Notes: generated from the sequence alone by a model not told the origin. Positions 27,541-35,661 are shown, counted from the stretch's first letter. The stretch is 64,000 nt of DNA from Pseudogemmobacter lacusdianii (GCF_030848395.1 NZ_JAVDBT010000006.1:124001-188000); one strand, 5' to 3'. Numbers and translations are program-made.

Positions 27541-27690
27541 TCAGGCGTTGCTCAGGGCCAAGAAGACCAAGACAACGGCCACGATGACCACGGTCCAAAC
27601 CGACATGCGGATGAAGCCTGCGAAGGTCTTTTCTTGCGCGCGGATGTCCATCGTGCCGTGAACGTGCTTTTCTTGCGAGTGATCGGCCAT
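27541..27690 (-). CDS. aa3-type cytochrome c oxidase subunit IV (short bacterial form)
   Basis: 49 residues: MADHSQEKHVHGTMDI, then a single membrane helix of about 20 residues (TVVIVAVVLVFLALS). The layout, with a short His-rich cytoplasmic head, the conserved TFxGFIR and one helix, matches the four-subunit aa3 oxidase subunit IV of alphaproteobacteria. No other cox genes are nearby, which is usual for this subunit. It is too short for many gene finders. It lies directly upstream of the lipoprotein gene. Confidence 0.85.
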   Translation of the reverse strand: MADHSQEKHVHGTMDIRAQEKTFAGFIRMSVWTVVIVAVVLVFLALSNA

Positions 27691-27833
27691 CTGTCTTCGG
27701 GTCCCGTCTTCGGTTCAATTGCCCCTTCCGCATAGCCGATCCAGCCAGCGCTGTCACGGGGCAAGCCGTCGCACGGGGCCGATCTGTGCAAGCTGTGGCA
27801 ATTGGCGGCGCGAGCTGTGCCCAAGCCTTTGCC

Positions 27834-28322
27834 TCAGGCCGAGGCGTCGCCGGATTCGCCACCGTTCCAGCCGGTGTTGAGCGCAAATCCAATGCGACGC
27901 GGCGGCTCTTGCGGCTGCTCTTTCGGAGCCGCGCGCAGGATCACCGACAGTTGGGTGACGTGCTGGATGAGCTGGGTCTTCATCCCCGATTCGTCACGCC
28001 CGTAGAACGTGACAATATCGGGGTCATAATAGCCCAAGCCCTCGATCCGCAGCACGCCAGCGTCACTGCCGGCAAAGCCCATTGCGATCTCTTGGGTCGC
28101 GTCCAGCTGCTGCTCGAAGCTGCGGATGTAGCGCACCAGCCGCTCATAGGCCCAAGCGGCCGGACTTTTCGGCGCCTCAGCCCCCTCAGCTTGCGAGACT
28201 TCGGGAACTGCGACCTCGCCTTGTGGCGGCAGTTTGGCCAAGGGCTTTGCTGCCGTCTTCGCCTTCACCTTGGTCGAATCTTGAGCCGGCCGCTTGGCCT
28301 TGGTGTCTGTTGCCTCGGCCAT
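27834..28322 (-). CDS. DUF6173-family protein
   Basis: 162 residues. A low-complexity Lys/Ala/Pro-rich head (1-50) precedes a conserved domain: WAYERLVRYIRSFEQQLDA, then GSDAGVLRIEGLGYYDPDIV and FYGRDESGMKTQLIQHVTQL. The pattern fits DUF6173, a family of unknown function common in Rhodobacterales. Its ATG is three bases beyond the stop of the MBL gene, so the two are probably cotranscribed. Confidence 0.8.
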   Translation of the reverse strand: MAEATDTKAKRPAQDSTKVKAKTAAKPLAKLPPQGEVAVPEVSQAEGAEAPKSPAAWAYERLVRYIRSFEQQLDATQEIAMGFAGSDAGVLRIEGLGYYDPDIVTFYGRDESGMKTQLIQHVTQLSVILRAAPKEQPQEPPRRIGFALNTGWNGGESGDASA

Positions 28323-28325
28323 CGC

Positions 28326-29348
28326 TCAAAGTCTCTCCCAGTGATATGCGCCTGATTTCCCTAAGGAACGGGAAACCTTCCCCCGGTGCAAGAGCCAGTT
28401 GAGATGCGCCACCGCCTCAACCAAAGCCAGCCCCTCTTCGGCAGGACCTATCGGGCGTTTGAAAAGGACGGGGAAGCACTCGACCGCCGTCTTCGGCGTC
28501 TCCAAATGCTGCAAAAGCCGCTCAAGGGCGCTCAGATGATTATCGATCATCTGGCGCAGCCGGAAGGGCAGACCGGTGAAAGGCAATTTGTGCCCCGGCA
28601 GGATCAGATCGCTGTCTTTCGCATAGGGCTCGAATGCCGCGCAGCTTTGCAGCCATTCGGCCAAGGGATCTGCCTCGGGCTCGGTCGGGTAAACGCCGAT
28701 ATTGGCCGAGATGCCGGGAAGCAGCTGATCGCCACCCAAGACAAGACCATCGGTCCAAAGCGTGGCATGGTCTGGGGCATGACCGCTGCCCAGCCGCACG
28801 GTCCAATCGCGCGCGCCGATGCGCAGCACATCGCCTTCAGAAATCCGGGTGAAGCCCTGCGGCAAAGGATGCACCACATCGGCAAAGTTGAAGGGCCGCT
28901 CGGCTTGGCGCGCGGCCAGACGCTCCGCCGACAGACCGGCCTTGGCCCAGAAAGCCATCGCTTGCGGCGAGGGCTGTTCTTGCACATCAAGCGTCAGCAT
29001 ACGGGCGTAAAGCCAAGCGGTACGGGTGGCGTAAAGCTCAGCCCCGCGCTCTTGGAACCAGCCAACCATGCCGACGTGATCGGGGTGGTGATGGGTCAAG
29101 ATGACCTTGGTCACCGGACGGCCCGCCAAGGGGCCTTGCAGAATCTCCTGCCACAAAGCCTCGCCCCGGCGCGACCTCATGCCAGTGTCGATCAGGGTCC
29201 AGCCGGGACCATCTTCCAGCGCGTAGATGTTCACATGATCCAAAGCCATCGGCAGCGGCAGGCGCAGCCAAAGCACACCGGGGGCAACTTCAGCAGCTTG
29301 GCCGGGGGCGGGAGGCTCGGGGAAGGGGAATTGCAGGGCATCACTCAT
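28326..29348 (-). CDS. Metallo-beta-lactamase-fold hydrolase
   Basis: 340 residues. The metal motif THHHPDHVG (HxHxDH) is at about residue 87, a later His is in SGHAPDHATLW and an Asp in LGGDQLLPGI, with a final His in LPGHKLPF. This completes the two-metal site of the glyoxalase II-like branch. Its C-terminal winged-helix-like region (LVEAVAHLNWLLHRGKVSRS) places it with the LACTB2-type MBL proteins. Substrate unknown. It lies downstream of the acyl-CoA dehydrogenase gene (81-base gap), where a thioesterase-like role would make sense. Confidence 0.86.
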   Translation of the reverse strand: MSDALQFPFPEPPAPGQAAEVAPGVLWLRLPLPMALDHVNIYALEDGPGWTLIDTGMRSRRGEALWQEILQGPLAGRPVTKVILTHHHPDHVGMVGWFQERGAELYATRTAWLYARMLTLDVQEQPSPQAMAFWAKAGLSAERLAARQAERPFNFADVVHPLPQGFTRISEGDVLRIGARDWTVRLGSGHAPDHATLWTDGLVLGGDQLLPGISANIGVYPTEPEADPLAEWLQSCAAFEPYAKDSDLILPGHKLPFTGLPFRLRQMIDNHLSALERLLQHLETPKTAVECFPVLFKRPIGPAEEGLALVEAVAHLNWLLHRGKVSRSLGKSGAYHWERL

Positions 29349-29429
29349 GCCCTGTCCTCGCCAATTTGGCGAAAGGAATCAAGCCAGTCCGCCGCCCAGC
29401 GCCTTATGCACCGGGCGGCGGAGGGGGGT

Positions 29430-31124
29430 TTAAAGCGCCTCGGGCGAGAGCGCGTAAAAATCGGCCGCGCCCTGCAAGGATCTGGCGAACAGAGCCTGAT
29501 GCTCGGGCAGCAAGCGGCGGATCATCACCCGCGCCAAGGGCAGACGGCTGGCTTCGGCCAAAGCGGCTTTCAGATGGAAGGCGCTGCCCAAAACCAAGGC
29601 AAAGCCACGCAGATAGGGCACGGCACCGGCAAAGCGGTCGTTCATCTCCAGCGCCAGCAGACTGTCGGTGGTCTCGCGCAAAGCCTCAATCGCTTGCCAA
29701 AGATCCTCGGCCAGTTCGGGCTGCGCGGCACGGGCGCCGCTCGCGGTCGCCTCCAGCTCTGCGATCATCCGCAAAGCCGCTTCGCCACCATCCATCAGCT
29801 TGCGGCCCACGAGGTCCATCGCTTGAATGCCGTTGGTGCCTTCGTAAATCGCGGTGATCCGAGCATCGCGCAGGAATTGCGCTGCACCCGTTTCCTCGAT
29901 GAAGCCCATGCCGCCGTGGATCTGCACGCCGGTGTCTGCGACCTTGCAGCCGATATCGGTGCCGTAAGCCTTGGCAATCGGCGTCAGCAATGCCGCGCGG
30001 GCCTTCCACGCCGGATCATCCGTCGCGGTGCCCATGTCGATCGCGACCGCGCAAGCCAACGAGATCGCGCGGGCGGCAAAAACCTCGGCCCGAGATTCGG
30101 CCAGCATCCGGCGCACATCGGCATGGCCGATGATACCCGGCACGCCCTCGGGCGTTTTGCCCTGCACGCGGTCTTGCGCATATTGCAGCGCTTGTTGCAG
30201 CGCGGCTTCGGCCACGCCCACACCTTGCGCGCCCACGCCGAGGCGGGCGTTGTTCATCATGGTAAACATCGCTGCCATGCCTTTGTGCGGCCCGCCGACG
30301 AGCCAGCCCTTGGCGCCGTCGAACTGCATCACACAGGTCGGGCTGCCGTGGATGCCCAGCTTATGCTCAAGGCTCACGACCTTCAGGCTGTTCGCCTCAC
30401 CCGGGTTGCCATTGGCATCGGGCAGGTATTTCGGCACCATGAAAAGCGAGATGCCGCGCGTGCCGGGGGCACCATCGGGCAGACGCGCCAGCACCAGATG
30501 GCAAACGTTCTCAACGATGTCGCTGTCACCCCAAGTGATGAAGATCTTCTGGCCAGTGACCGCATAAGACCCATCATCATTGGGCTTGGCCGTCGAATTC
30601 AGCGCGCCCACGTCCGAGCCTGCATGCGGCTCGGTCAGGTTCATCGTGCCCGACCATTGGCCGGAAATCAGCTTCGGCAGATACAAAGCTTTCAGCTCAT
30701 CCGAGGCATGATGCTCCAAAGCTTCAATCTGGCCTTGGGTCAGCAGAGGCTTCAGCTGCAAGGCAAGGCAAGCGCCCGCCAACATCTCATTCACCGCCGT
30801 GTTCAAAGCCATCGGCAGACCCATGCCGCCGAATTCCGGATTGGCCGCAAGCCCAACCCAGCCACCTTCGGCGATGGCGCGATAGCCTTCGGCATAGCCG
30901 GGCGAGGCGCGGACAACGCCATTCTCCAGCCGCGCGGGCGTCAGGTCACCATTGCGGTTCAAAGGCGCGATCACCTCATCACAAAGCCGGGCGGCTTCGG
31001 TCAGAATGGCACTGGCAGTGTCGGGCGTTGCATCAGTGAAACGGTCGGTCGCGGCCACTCCATTGAAATTCACCACCTGCTCAAGGATGAACCGATGATC
31101 GTCAGCGGGGGCACGATAGGACAT
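29430..31124 (-). CDS. DmdC-like acyl-CoA dehydrogenase
   Basis: 564 residues from MSYRAPADDHRFIL. The long acyl-CoA dehydrogenase form carries an extra C-terminal domain. The flavin/substrate motif NLTEPHAGSDVG is at about residue 161, and the catalytic Glu lies in RITAIYEGTNGIQAMDLVGR. The N-terminal YRAPxxDxxFxL start and length match the group containing DmdC (3-methylmercaptopropionyl-CoA dehydrogenase of DMSP demethylation), but most members act on other acyl-CoAs, and no dmdB or dmdD lies nearby. Start chosen at 31124, where GGAG stands upstream. Confidence 0.88.
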   Translation of the reverse strand: MSYRAPADDHRFILEQVVNFNGVAATDRFTDATPDTASAILTEAARLCDEVIAPLNRNGDLTPARLENGVVRASPGYAEGYRAIAEGGWVGLAANPEFGGMGLPMALNTAVNEMLAGACLALQLKPLLTQGQIEALEHHASDELKALYLPKLISGQWSGTMNLTEPHAGSDVGALNSTAKPNDDGSYAVTGQKIFITWGDSDIVENVCHLVLARLPDGAPGTRGISLFMVPKYLPDANGNPGEANSLKVVSLEHKLGIHGSPTCVMQFDGAKGWLVGGPHKGMAAMFTMMNNARLGVGAQGVGVAEAALQQALQYAQDRVQGKTPEGVPGIIGHADVRRMLAESRAEVFAARAISLACAVAIDMGTATDDPAWKARAALLTPIAKAYGTDIGCKVADTGVQIHGGMGFIEETGAAQFLRDARITAIYEGTNGIQAMDLVGRKLMDGGEAALRMIAELEATASGARAAQPELAEDLWQAIEALRETTDSLLALEMNDRFAGAVPYLRGFALVLGSAFHLKAALAEASRLPLARVMIRRLLPEHQALFARSLQGAADFYALSPEAL

Positions 31125-31233
31125 AGAGGCTCCGTCCAAACAGAATAAGATATGCGTCTTGTGATAGGAGGCGCGTTGCGATTATGGCAGGCTAGCGCAA
31201 GCTACAACACCTTCAAGACGGACGCTGCGTCAG

Positions 31234-32181
31234 ATGCATACCCTTATTTTACCGCAGAATAACGATGGCGTGACTGAAGCGGCTCGGCTGTTGCGGCAGG
31301 GGCAGCTCGTCGCTTTCCCGACCGAGACCGTCTATGGTCTGGGCGGTGATGCCAGCGATGATCGCGCGGTGGCGATGATCTTTGACGCCAAGGGCCGGCC
31401 AAGGTTCAACCCGTTGATCGCCCATGTTCCAAGCCTTGAGGTGGCAGAACGATACGCGCATTTCGACGCGCGCGCCCGCGCAGTGGCCGAGGCGTTTTGG
31501 CCCGGTCCATTGACGCTTGTTTTACCTTTGCGCGCTCATGCGGGGCTTTCGCCCTTGGTCACGGCGGGGCATGACACTGTGGCAATCCGGGTGCCCGCGC
31601 ATCCTTTGGCGCAAGCGATCTTGCAAGCGGCAGGGCGACCCATTGCAGCGCCTTCGGCCAACCCTTCGGGCCGAGTGTCGCCCACGCGGGCGCAACATGT
31701 GATCGACGGATTGTCGGGGCGAATTGCGGCGGTGGTCGATGGCGGCGCTTCGGCGGTCGGGGTGGAATCGACCATTCTGGGCCTTGCCGGCACGCCGCAG
31801 CTTTTGCGCCCCGGCGGCATCCCGGCCGAGGCTTTGGAGGCGGCTTTGGGCATGGCGCTAGAGATCGGCGGCAGCGCTGAGACGCCGAATGCGCCGGGGC
31901 AACTCGCCTCACATTACGCGCCGGGGGCTGCATTGCGGCTCAACGCCCTATCGGCCGAGCCGGGTGAGGTGCTGGTTGGCTTTGGCTCGGTCGTGGGCGA
32001 TCTGACGCTCTCAGCCAGCGGTGATCTTGTCGAGGCCGCGGCCAATCTCTTCCACCTTCTGCGCGAGGCGGATCTTCTGGCCGGAGAGCAAGGTCGCATT
32101 GCTTTTGCCCCCATCCCGCAGCAAGGCTTGGGGCGGGCGATCAACGACCGTTTGGGCCGCGCCGCAGCGCCCAGACCCTAA
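31234..32181 (+). CDS. L-threonylcarbamoyladenylate synthase (Sua5/YwlC type)
   Basis: 315 residues. An N-terminal YrdC domain (about 1-200) with VAFPTETVYGLGGDA, KGRPRFNPLIAHV and the ATP/threonine site SANPSGRVSPT is followed by a C-terminal Sua5 domain (from about 210). The two-domain layout distinguishes it from single-domain TsaC. It makes TC-AMP for the t6A37 modification of ANN-decoding tRNAs. It is divergent from the acyl-CoA dehydrogenase gene. Confidence 0.94.
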   Translation: MHTLILPQNNDGVTEAARLLRQGQLVAFPTETVYGLGGDASDDRAVAMIFDAKGRPRFNPLIAHVPSLEVAERYAHFDARARAVAEAFWPGPLTLVLPLRAHAGLSPLVTAGHDTVAIRVPAHPLAQAILQAAGRPIAAPSANPSGRVSPTRAQHVIDGLSGRIAAVVDGGASAVGVESTILGLAGTPQLLRPGGIPAEALEAALGMALEIGGSAETPNAPGQLASHYAPGAALRLNALSAEPGEVLVGFGSVVGDLTLSASGDLVEAAANLFHLLREADLLAGEQGRIAFAPIPQQGLGRAINDRLGRAAAPRP

Positions 32182-32334
32182 GCTCCGCGCACCGCCAGTA
32201 AAAACTTGCCGTCTATAGGCAACATTTCCCCGTTAAGCCGCCGACAATTTTGTGGCATGATTCGCCCAGCGCAGCGGAGCGCGGGTGTTGGGCGCCGTCC
32301 GAAAAGAGACGGAACTGGGTAAGGAAACGTTCAA

Positions 32335-32706
32335 ATGCTTAATGAATTCAAAACTTTCATCGCGCGTGGCAACGTGCTTGATCTGGCCGTCGGTGTTGTC
32401 ATCGGTGCCGCCTTCACTGCCATCGTGACCTCGATGGTGGATGACATCATCAACCCGCTGATCGGCTTGGTCGCCGGCGGTGTGGACTTCAGCGGGCTGA
32501 GCTTCGGCCTTGGCGATGCGCAATTCATGTACGGCAACTTCATCAACGCTGTGATCAAATTCCTGATCGTGGCTTGGGTGGTCTTCCTTCTGGTGAAGGC
32601 TGTGAACCGTATGATGCCGAAGAAGGTCGAAGCCCCGGCAGAGCCGGCCGGCCCCACCGATAACGAACTTCTGCGCGACATTCTGGTTGAGCTGAAGAAG
32701 AAGTAA
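32335..32706 (+). CDS. mscL: Large-conductance mechanosensitive channel
   Basis: 123 residues with two membrane helices. The amphipathic N-terminal [20 protein letters not shown] and first helix [20 protein letters not shown] are the MscL signature. The second helix is [15 protein letters not shown], and a charged C-terminal bundle ends [12 protein letters not shown]. The homopentamer opens on membrane tension to release solutes during hypo-osmotic shock. Followed by a strong terminator shared with the convergent ald gene. Confidence 0.97.
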   Translation: MLNEFKTFIARGNVLDLAVGVVIGAAFTAIVTSMVDDIINPLIGLVAGGVDFSGLSFGLGDAQFMYGNFINAVIKFLIVAWVVFLLVKAVNRMMPKKVEAPAEPAGPTDNELLRDILVELKKK

Positions 32707-32720
32707 GCCACGCGAAACGA

Positions 32721-32756
32721 CAAACGGCCTGCGACAACCGCAGGCCGTTTGCTTTT
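32721..32756 (+). terminator. Rho-independent terminator between mscL and ald
   Basis: CAAACGGCCTGCG pairs perfectly with CGCAGGCCGTTTG around a five-base loop, followed by CTTTT on the plus strand. It lies in the 55-base gap between convergent stops and may serve both genes. Confidence 0.88.
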
Positions 32757-32761
32757 AGGGG

Positions 32762-33880
32762 TTAAAGCGCCAAAGCCTCGGCCCCCGAGATCGAGGGCAG
32801 GCCCAGCGCCGCGCCCACCGCCGCATAGGTCAGCTTTCCGGCATGGATGTTCAGACCATTCAGCAGATGCTTGTCCTCGCCGCAGGCCTGTTTCCAACCT
32901 TTATTCGCCAAAGCCAGCATGAAGGGCATGGTCGCATTGCCCAAAGCTTGGGTCGAAGTGCGGGCCACCGCTCCGGGCATATTGGCCACGCAGTAATGCA
33001 TCACGCCATCGACCTCATAGATCGGGTCTTGATGGGTGGTCGCGCGCGAGGTCTCAAAGCAGCCGCCTTGATCGATGGCCACATCGACGAGAACCGAGCC
33101 TTGCTTCATCTCTTTCAGCTGCGCGCGGGAGATCAACTTAGGAGCGGCCGCGCCGGGGATCAGCACCGCCCCCACCACCATATCAGCGGTCTTGATCAGT
33201 TCGGCCACAGCGCCCGCGCTGGAATATTGCGTGACCAATTGGCCGTGGAAAATGTCATCAAGGTAAGACAGCCGCGCCAGCGAGCGATCAAGAACCGTGA
33301 CCCGCGCGCCCATGCCAACCGCGACCCGCGCCGCCGCCGTGCCGACGACACCGCCGCCAAGGATCACCACATTGCCCGGCGCCACGCCCGGCACGCCGCC
33401 AAGCAAAACGCCCGAGCCGCCATTGGCCTTTTGTAGCGTCCATGCGCCGACCTGTGGTGCCAGCCGCCCCGCCACCTCGGACATGGGTGCAAGCAAAGGC
33501 AGACCGCCCCGCGCATCCGTCACCGTCTCATAAGCGATGCAGGTCGCACCCGAGGCCAAAAGGTCTTTGGTCTGCTCAGGGTCCGGGGCCAAATGCAGAT
33601 AGGTGAACAAAAGCTGCCCCTCCCGCAGCCGTTTCCGCTCTGCCGCTTGCGGCTCTTTGACCTTCACGATCATATCCGCGCGGGCAAAGATCTCTTCCGC
33701 CGTCTCAATGATCTGCGCGCCTGCCGCCTGATAGGCCGCATCGGCGAAACCGGCCCCAAGGCCCGCCCCGCGCTCGATCATCACCTCATGACCATGTGCG
33801 ATGGCCTCGCGCGCCGCGTCGGGACTCATCCCGACGCGAAACTCCTGCGGTTTGATTTCTTTCGGGCAACCAATTCTCAT
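32762..33880 (-). CDS. ald: Alanine dehydrogenase
   Basis: 372 residues from MRIGCPKEIKPQEFRVGM. Oxidises L-alanine to pyruvate and ammonia with NAD. Substrate-binding residues are in PKEIKPQEFRVG (Arg15-type) and the conserved TYLHLAPD (His), and the NAD fold is VVILGGGVVGTAAARVAVGMG at about residues 169-189. A GGAGGAT Shine-Dalgarno directly precedes the ATG at 33880. An Lrp-family regulator is encoded divergently 140 bases away, a common arrangement for ald control. Confidence 0.96.
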   Translation of the reverse strand: MRIGCPKEIKPQEFRVGMSPDAAREAIAHGHEVMIERGAGLGAGFADAAYQAAGAQIIETAEEIFARADMIVKVKEPQAAERKRLREGQLLFTYLHLAPDPEQTKDLLASGATCIAYETVTDARGGLPLLAPMSEVAGRLAPQVGAWTLQKANGGSGVLLGGVPGVAPGNVVILGGGVVGTAAARVAVGMGARVTVLDRSLARLSYLDDIFHGQLVTQYSSAGAVAELIKTADMVVGAVLIPGAAAPKLISRAQLKEMKQGSVLVDVAIDQGGCFETSRATTHQDPIYEVDGVMHYCVANMPGAVARTSTQALGNATMPFMLALANKGWKQACGEDKHLLNGLNIHAGKLTYAAVGAALGLPSISGAEALAL

Positions 33881-33944
33881 TCTATCCTCCCCAAGGACCC
33901 TGATGGTCCGCGGAAAATCCTGCGCCACTTTCACCGTTGATGTT

Positions 33945-33964
33945 TTGACATTTCGCTGGCGAAA
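33945..33964. promoter_or_regulatory. Palindrome and TTGACA box in the ald-lrp divergent gap
   Basis: TTGACA at 33945-33950 (plus strand) is followed directly by the 14-base inverted repeat TTTCGC-TG-GCGAAA at 33951-33964. Its position, mid-gap between divergent ald and an Lrp-type regulator, suggests an operator for that regulator. No good -10 is seen at the normal distance, so the promoter reading is tentative. Confidence 0.5.
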
Positions 33965-34020
33965 CCTGCGCCATGCGGTAAAAATCGCGCTGAAAGGCCC
34001 AGCTCGCAGGAAATATCACC

Positions 34021-34485
34021 GTGGAAAGTGCCCTTGACGCCACCGACCGCAGGATTCTTGCGGCCTTGCAGAAAGAGGGCCGCATCACCAATGCCGAGCT
34101 GAGCGAGCGGGTGAACCTGTCGCCCTCGGCCTGCCACCGGCGGGTGCAGCGGCTTGAGGAAGACGGGTATATCGCTGGCTATGTGGCGCTGGTCGATGCC
34201 CGCCGCTTGGGCAAGCCGACCACGGTTTTCGTCGAGATCACTTTGGAATCGCAGGCCGAAGAACTGCTCGACGCCTTCGAGCGCGAGGTGGCGCGGGTGC
34301 CCGATATCTTGGAATGCCATCTGATGGCAGGCTCGGCCGATTACCTTCTAAAGATCGTGGCCGAGGATACCGAGGATTTCGCCCGCATCCACCGCCAACA
34401 CCTGAGCCGCCTGCCCGGCGTGCGGCAGATGCAATCAAGCTTCGCTCTACGCGAGGTGCTGAAGACAACGGCTTTGCCGGTCTAA
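34021..34485 (+). CDS. Lrp/AsnC-family transcriptional regulator
   Basis: 154 residues with a GTG start. The N-terminal helix-turn-helix is ALDATDRRILAALQKEGRIT and ELSERVNLSPSACHRRVQRL, and the C-terminal RAM effector domain follows from about residue 68 (FVEITLESQ, then ECHLMAGSADYLLKIVAED). Such regulators respond to amino acids as octamers. Divergence from ald makes alanine dehydrogenase its likely target. The aquaporin gene starts 14 bases after its stop. Confidence 0.93.
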   Translation: MESALDATDRRILAALQKEGRITNAELSERVNLSPSACHRRVQRLEEDGYIAGYVALVDARRLGKPTTVFVEITLESQAEELLDAFEREVARVPDILECHLMAGSADYLLKIVAEDTEDFARIHRQHLSRLPGVRQMQSSFALREVLKTTALPV

Positions 34486-34499
34486 CCGAAGGTGTCCCC

Positions 34500-35168
34500 A
34501 TGCTGACCGCGCGCAAACTTCTGGCCGAGGGCATTGGCACCGGCTTTCTGGCCATAGCGGCGATCGGCGCTGGGGTGATGGCGCAAGGTCTGACCTCGGA
34601 TCCGGGGCTGGCGCTTTTGGCCAATGGCATCGCCTCAGGACTGGCCTTGTACATCATCATCACGGTGATGATCCCGGTCTCGGGCGGGCATGTGAACCCG
34701 GTGATCACTTTGACCTTTGCTTTGCGCGGCGAGTTCCCGCCGGGGCAGGCCTTGGCCTATATGGCAGTGCAGATCTGCGGGGCTTTGATCGGGGTGGCGC
34801 TGGTGCATGCGATGTTTGACCAGCCGCTTTTGCAATGGTCTGAGACCATTCGAAGCGGTTGGCCGCTGTGGTTCGCAGAAGCCTTGGCCACCTTTGGTTT
34901 GGTCTTTGTCACCCTTGGCGGGATTGCGGCGCGGGCCAATGTGCCCGCCATCGTCGGAGCCTATGTGGCGGCGGGCTATTGGTTCACCGCCTCCAGCGCC
35001 TTTACCAATCCCGCGATCACCGTGGCGCGGGTCTTCACCGAAGCACCGGGCGGGCTGCGCGCTGCCGATCTACCGCCCTATCTGATCGCCGAGGCCTTGG
35101 GCGCTTTGGCCGCCATTGCGCTTGGCAGTTGGCTGTTCCTGCCCAAAACACCAGCGCAGAGCAATTAG
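34500..35168 (+). CDS. MIP/aquaporin-family channel
   Basis: 222 residues with six hydrophobic helices and two half-helix loops. The first pore motif is GGHVNPVITL (NPV rather than NPA) and the second is FTNPAITVARVF (NPA with the following Arg). NPV in the first loop recalls AqpS-type channels associated with arsenic operons and other atypical members, so water, glycerol or small-solute transport are all possible. No ars gene is present. It follows the Lrp regulator at a distance of 14 bases and is probably cotranscribed, suggesting an amino-acid or ammonia-linked role (inference). Confidence 0.87.
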   Translation: MLTARKLLAEGIGTGFLAIAAIGAGVMAQGLTSDPGLALLANGIASGLALYIIITVMIPVSGGHVNPVITLTFALRGEFPPGQALAYMAVQICGALIGVALVHAMFDQPLLQWSETIRSGWPLWFAEALATFGLVFVTLGGIAARANVPAIVGAYVAAGYWFTASSAFTNPAITVARVFTEAPGGLRAADLPPYLIAEALGALAAIALGSWLFLPKTPAQSN

Positions 35169-35192
35169 CCAACAAGCCCTCCTGACCGATCA

Positions 35193-35207
35193 TGCTGCAT
35201 TGCAGCA
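35193..35207. promoter_or_regulatory. Palindrome matching the PhaR operator pattern CTGC-N3-GCAG
   Basis: TGCTGCA-T-TGCAGCA is a perfect palindrome about 103 bases upstream of the small gene at 35310. Its core CTGCATTGCAG fits CTGC-N3-GCAG, the site reported for the PHB-responsive repressor PhaR of Rhodobacter and Paracoccus. Binding here is inferred. Confidence 0.5.
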
Positions 35208-35309
35208 AACGCAAGGCGGGGTTGCGAGAGTGGCGCTTGTCCTGCGACCGCTTCGGGACCAGTTAAGCAAGAGCAGGATCCGCCTGCCATGATGACCCTG
35301 GAGGTTCCG

Positions 35310-35528
35310 ATGTCGGACCAAGCTACGCTTCACACTTCGCCGCTTTCCACCGCTTTTGACCACCTGCGCCGCGCTGGCAAAGCTTTCGTCAACGGGCTCG
35401 ACCTGCTCTTCACCGCGCATGACCGCGTGCGTGAGCTGAACCGTCTGGTCCGCTGCACCGATGCCCAGCTGCAAGACCGCGGCACCTCGCGCGAGGCTGA
35501 AATCGCGCGCATCCTCGGCCCGCGCTAA
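35310..35528 (+). CDS. Small DUF1127-like protein
   Basis: 72 residues. The N-terminal half is a helix-rich segment (AFDHLRRAGKAFVNGLDLLF) and the C-terminal LNRLVRCTDAQLQDRGTSREAEIARIL resembles the DUF1127 (YjiS) motif, in which an L-x-D-x-x-L-x-D-x-G-[IT]-x-R core is usual. Short DUF1127 proteins bind RNA and act in stress or small-RNA circuits in Rhodobacter. Assignment to the family is by pattern only. GGAGG lies seven bases before the ATG at 35310, so I prefer it to the in-frame ATG at 35289. A possible PhaR-type site lies upstream. Confidence 0.65.
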   Translation: MSDQATLHTSPLSTAFDHLRRAGKAFVNGLDLLFTAHDRVRELNRLVRCTDAQLQDRGTSREAEIARILGPR

Positions 35529-35563
35529 GCGCAACCGCTCTTAAAGTTTAAGCCGATTGCATC

Positions 35564-35589
35564 GAGCCGTCCAATGGGGCGGCTCTTTT
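35564..35589 (+). terminator. Rho-independent terminator after the small DUF1127-like gene
   Basis: GAGCCGTCC pairs with GGGGCGGCTC (one G-U pair) across a short AAT-containing loop, followed by TTTT. It is 36 bases past the stop at 35528. Confidence 0.72.
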
Positions 35590-35635
35590 CACATCTGCCC
35601 CTAAGCCCCCGAAAGAAGCTCAACAGCCAAAAGAA

Positions 35636-35661
35636 AACCCCCGGCCGAGGGCGCGGGGGTT
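35636..35661 (-). terminator. Rho-independent terminator after rpsU
   Basis: AACCCCCG pairs with CGGGGGTT across a ten-base loop. On the minus strand TTCTTTTG follows the stem. It is 49 bases past the rpsU stop. Confidence 0.78.

Noticed and set aside
29430-31124. DMSP demethylation gene dmdC as a firm call
   Set aside because: The group is broad and dmdA, dmdB and dmdD are absent from the window, so only a DmdC-like label is justified.
28386-31148. A 920-codon open frame on the plus strand
   Set aside because: It is antisense to the MBL and acyl-CoA dehydrogenase genes, both clearly identified. Long stop-free antisense frames are expected in GC-rich codon usage, and its translation resembles no family.
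34500-35168. Arsenic-resistance aquaporin (AqpS)
   Set aside because: The NPV motif is compatible, but there is no arsR, arsB or arsC nearby and the gene follows an Lrp regulator, so the arsenic label is unsupported.
35289-35309. Earlier ATG for the small DUF1127-like gene
   Set aside because: The ATG at 35310 has a well-placed GGAGG. The upstream ATG has none.
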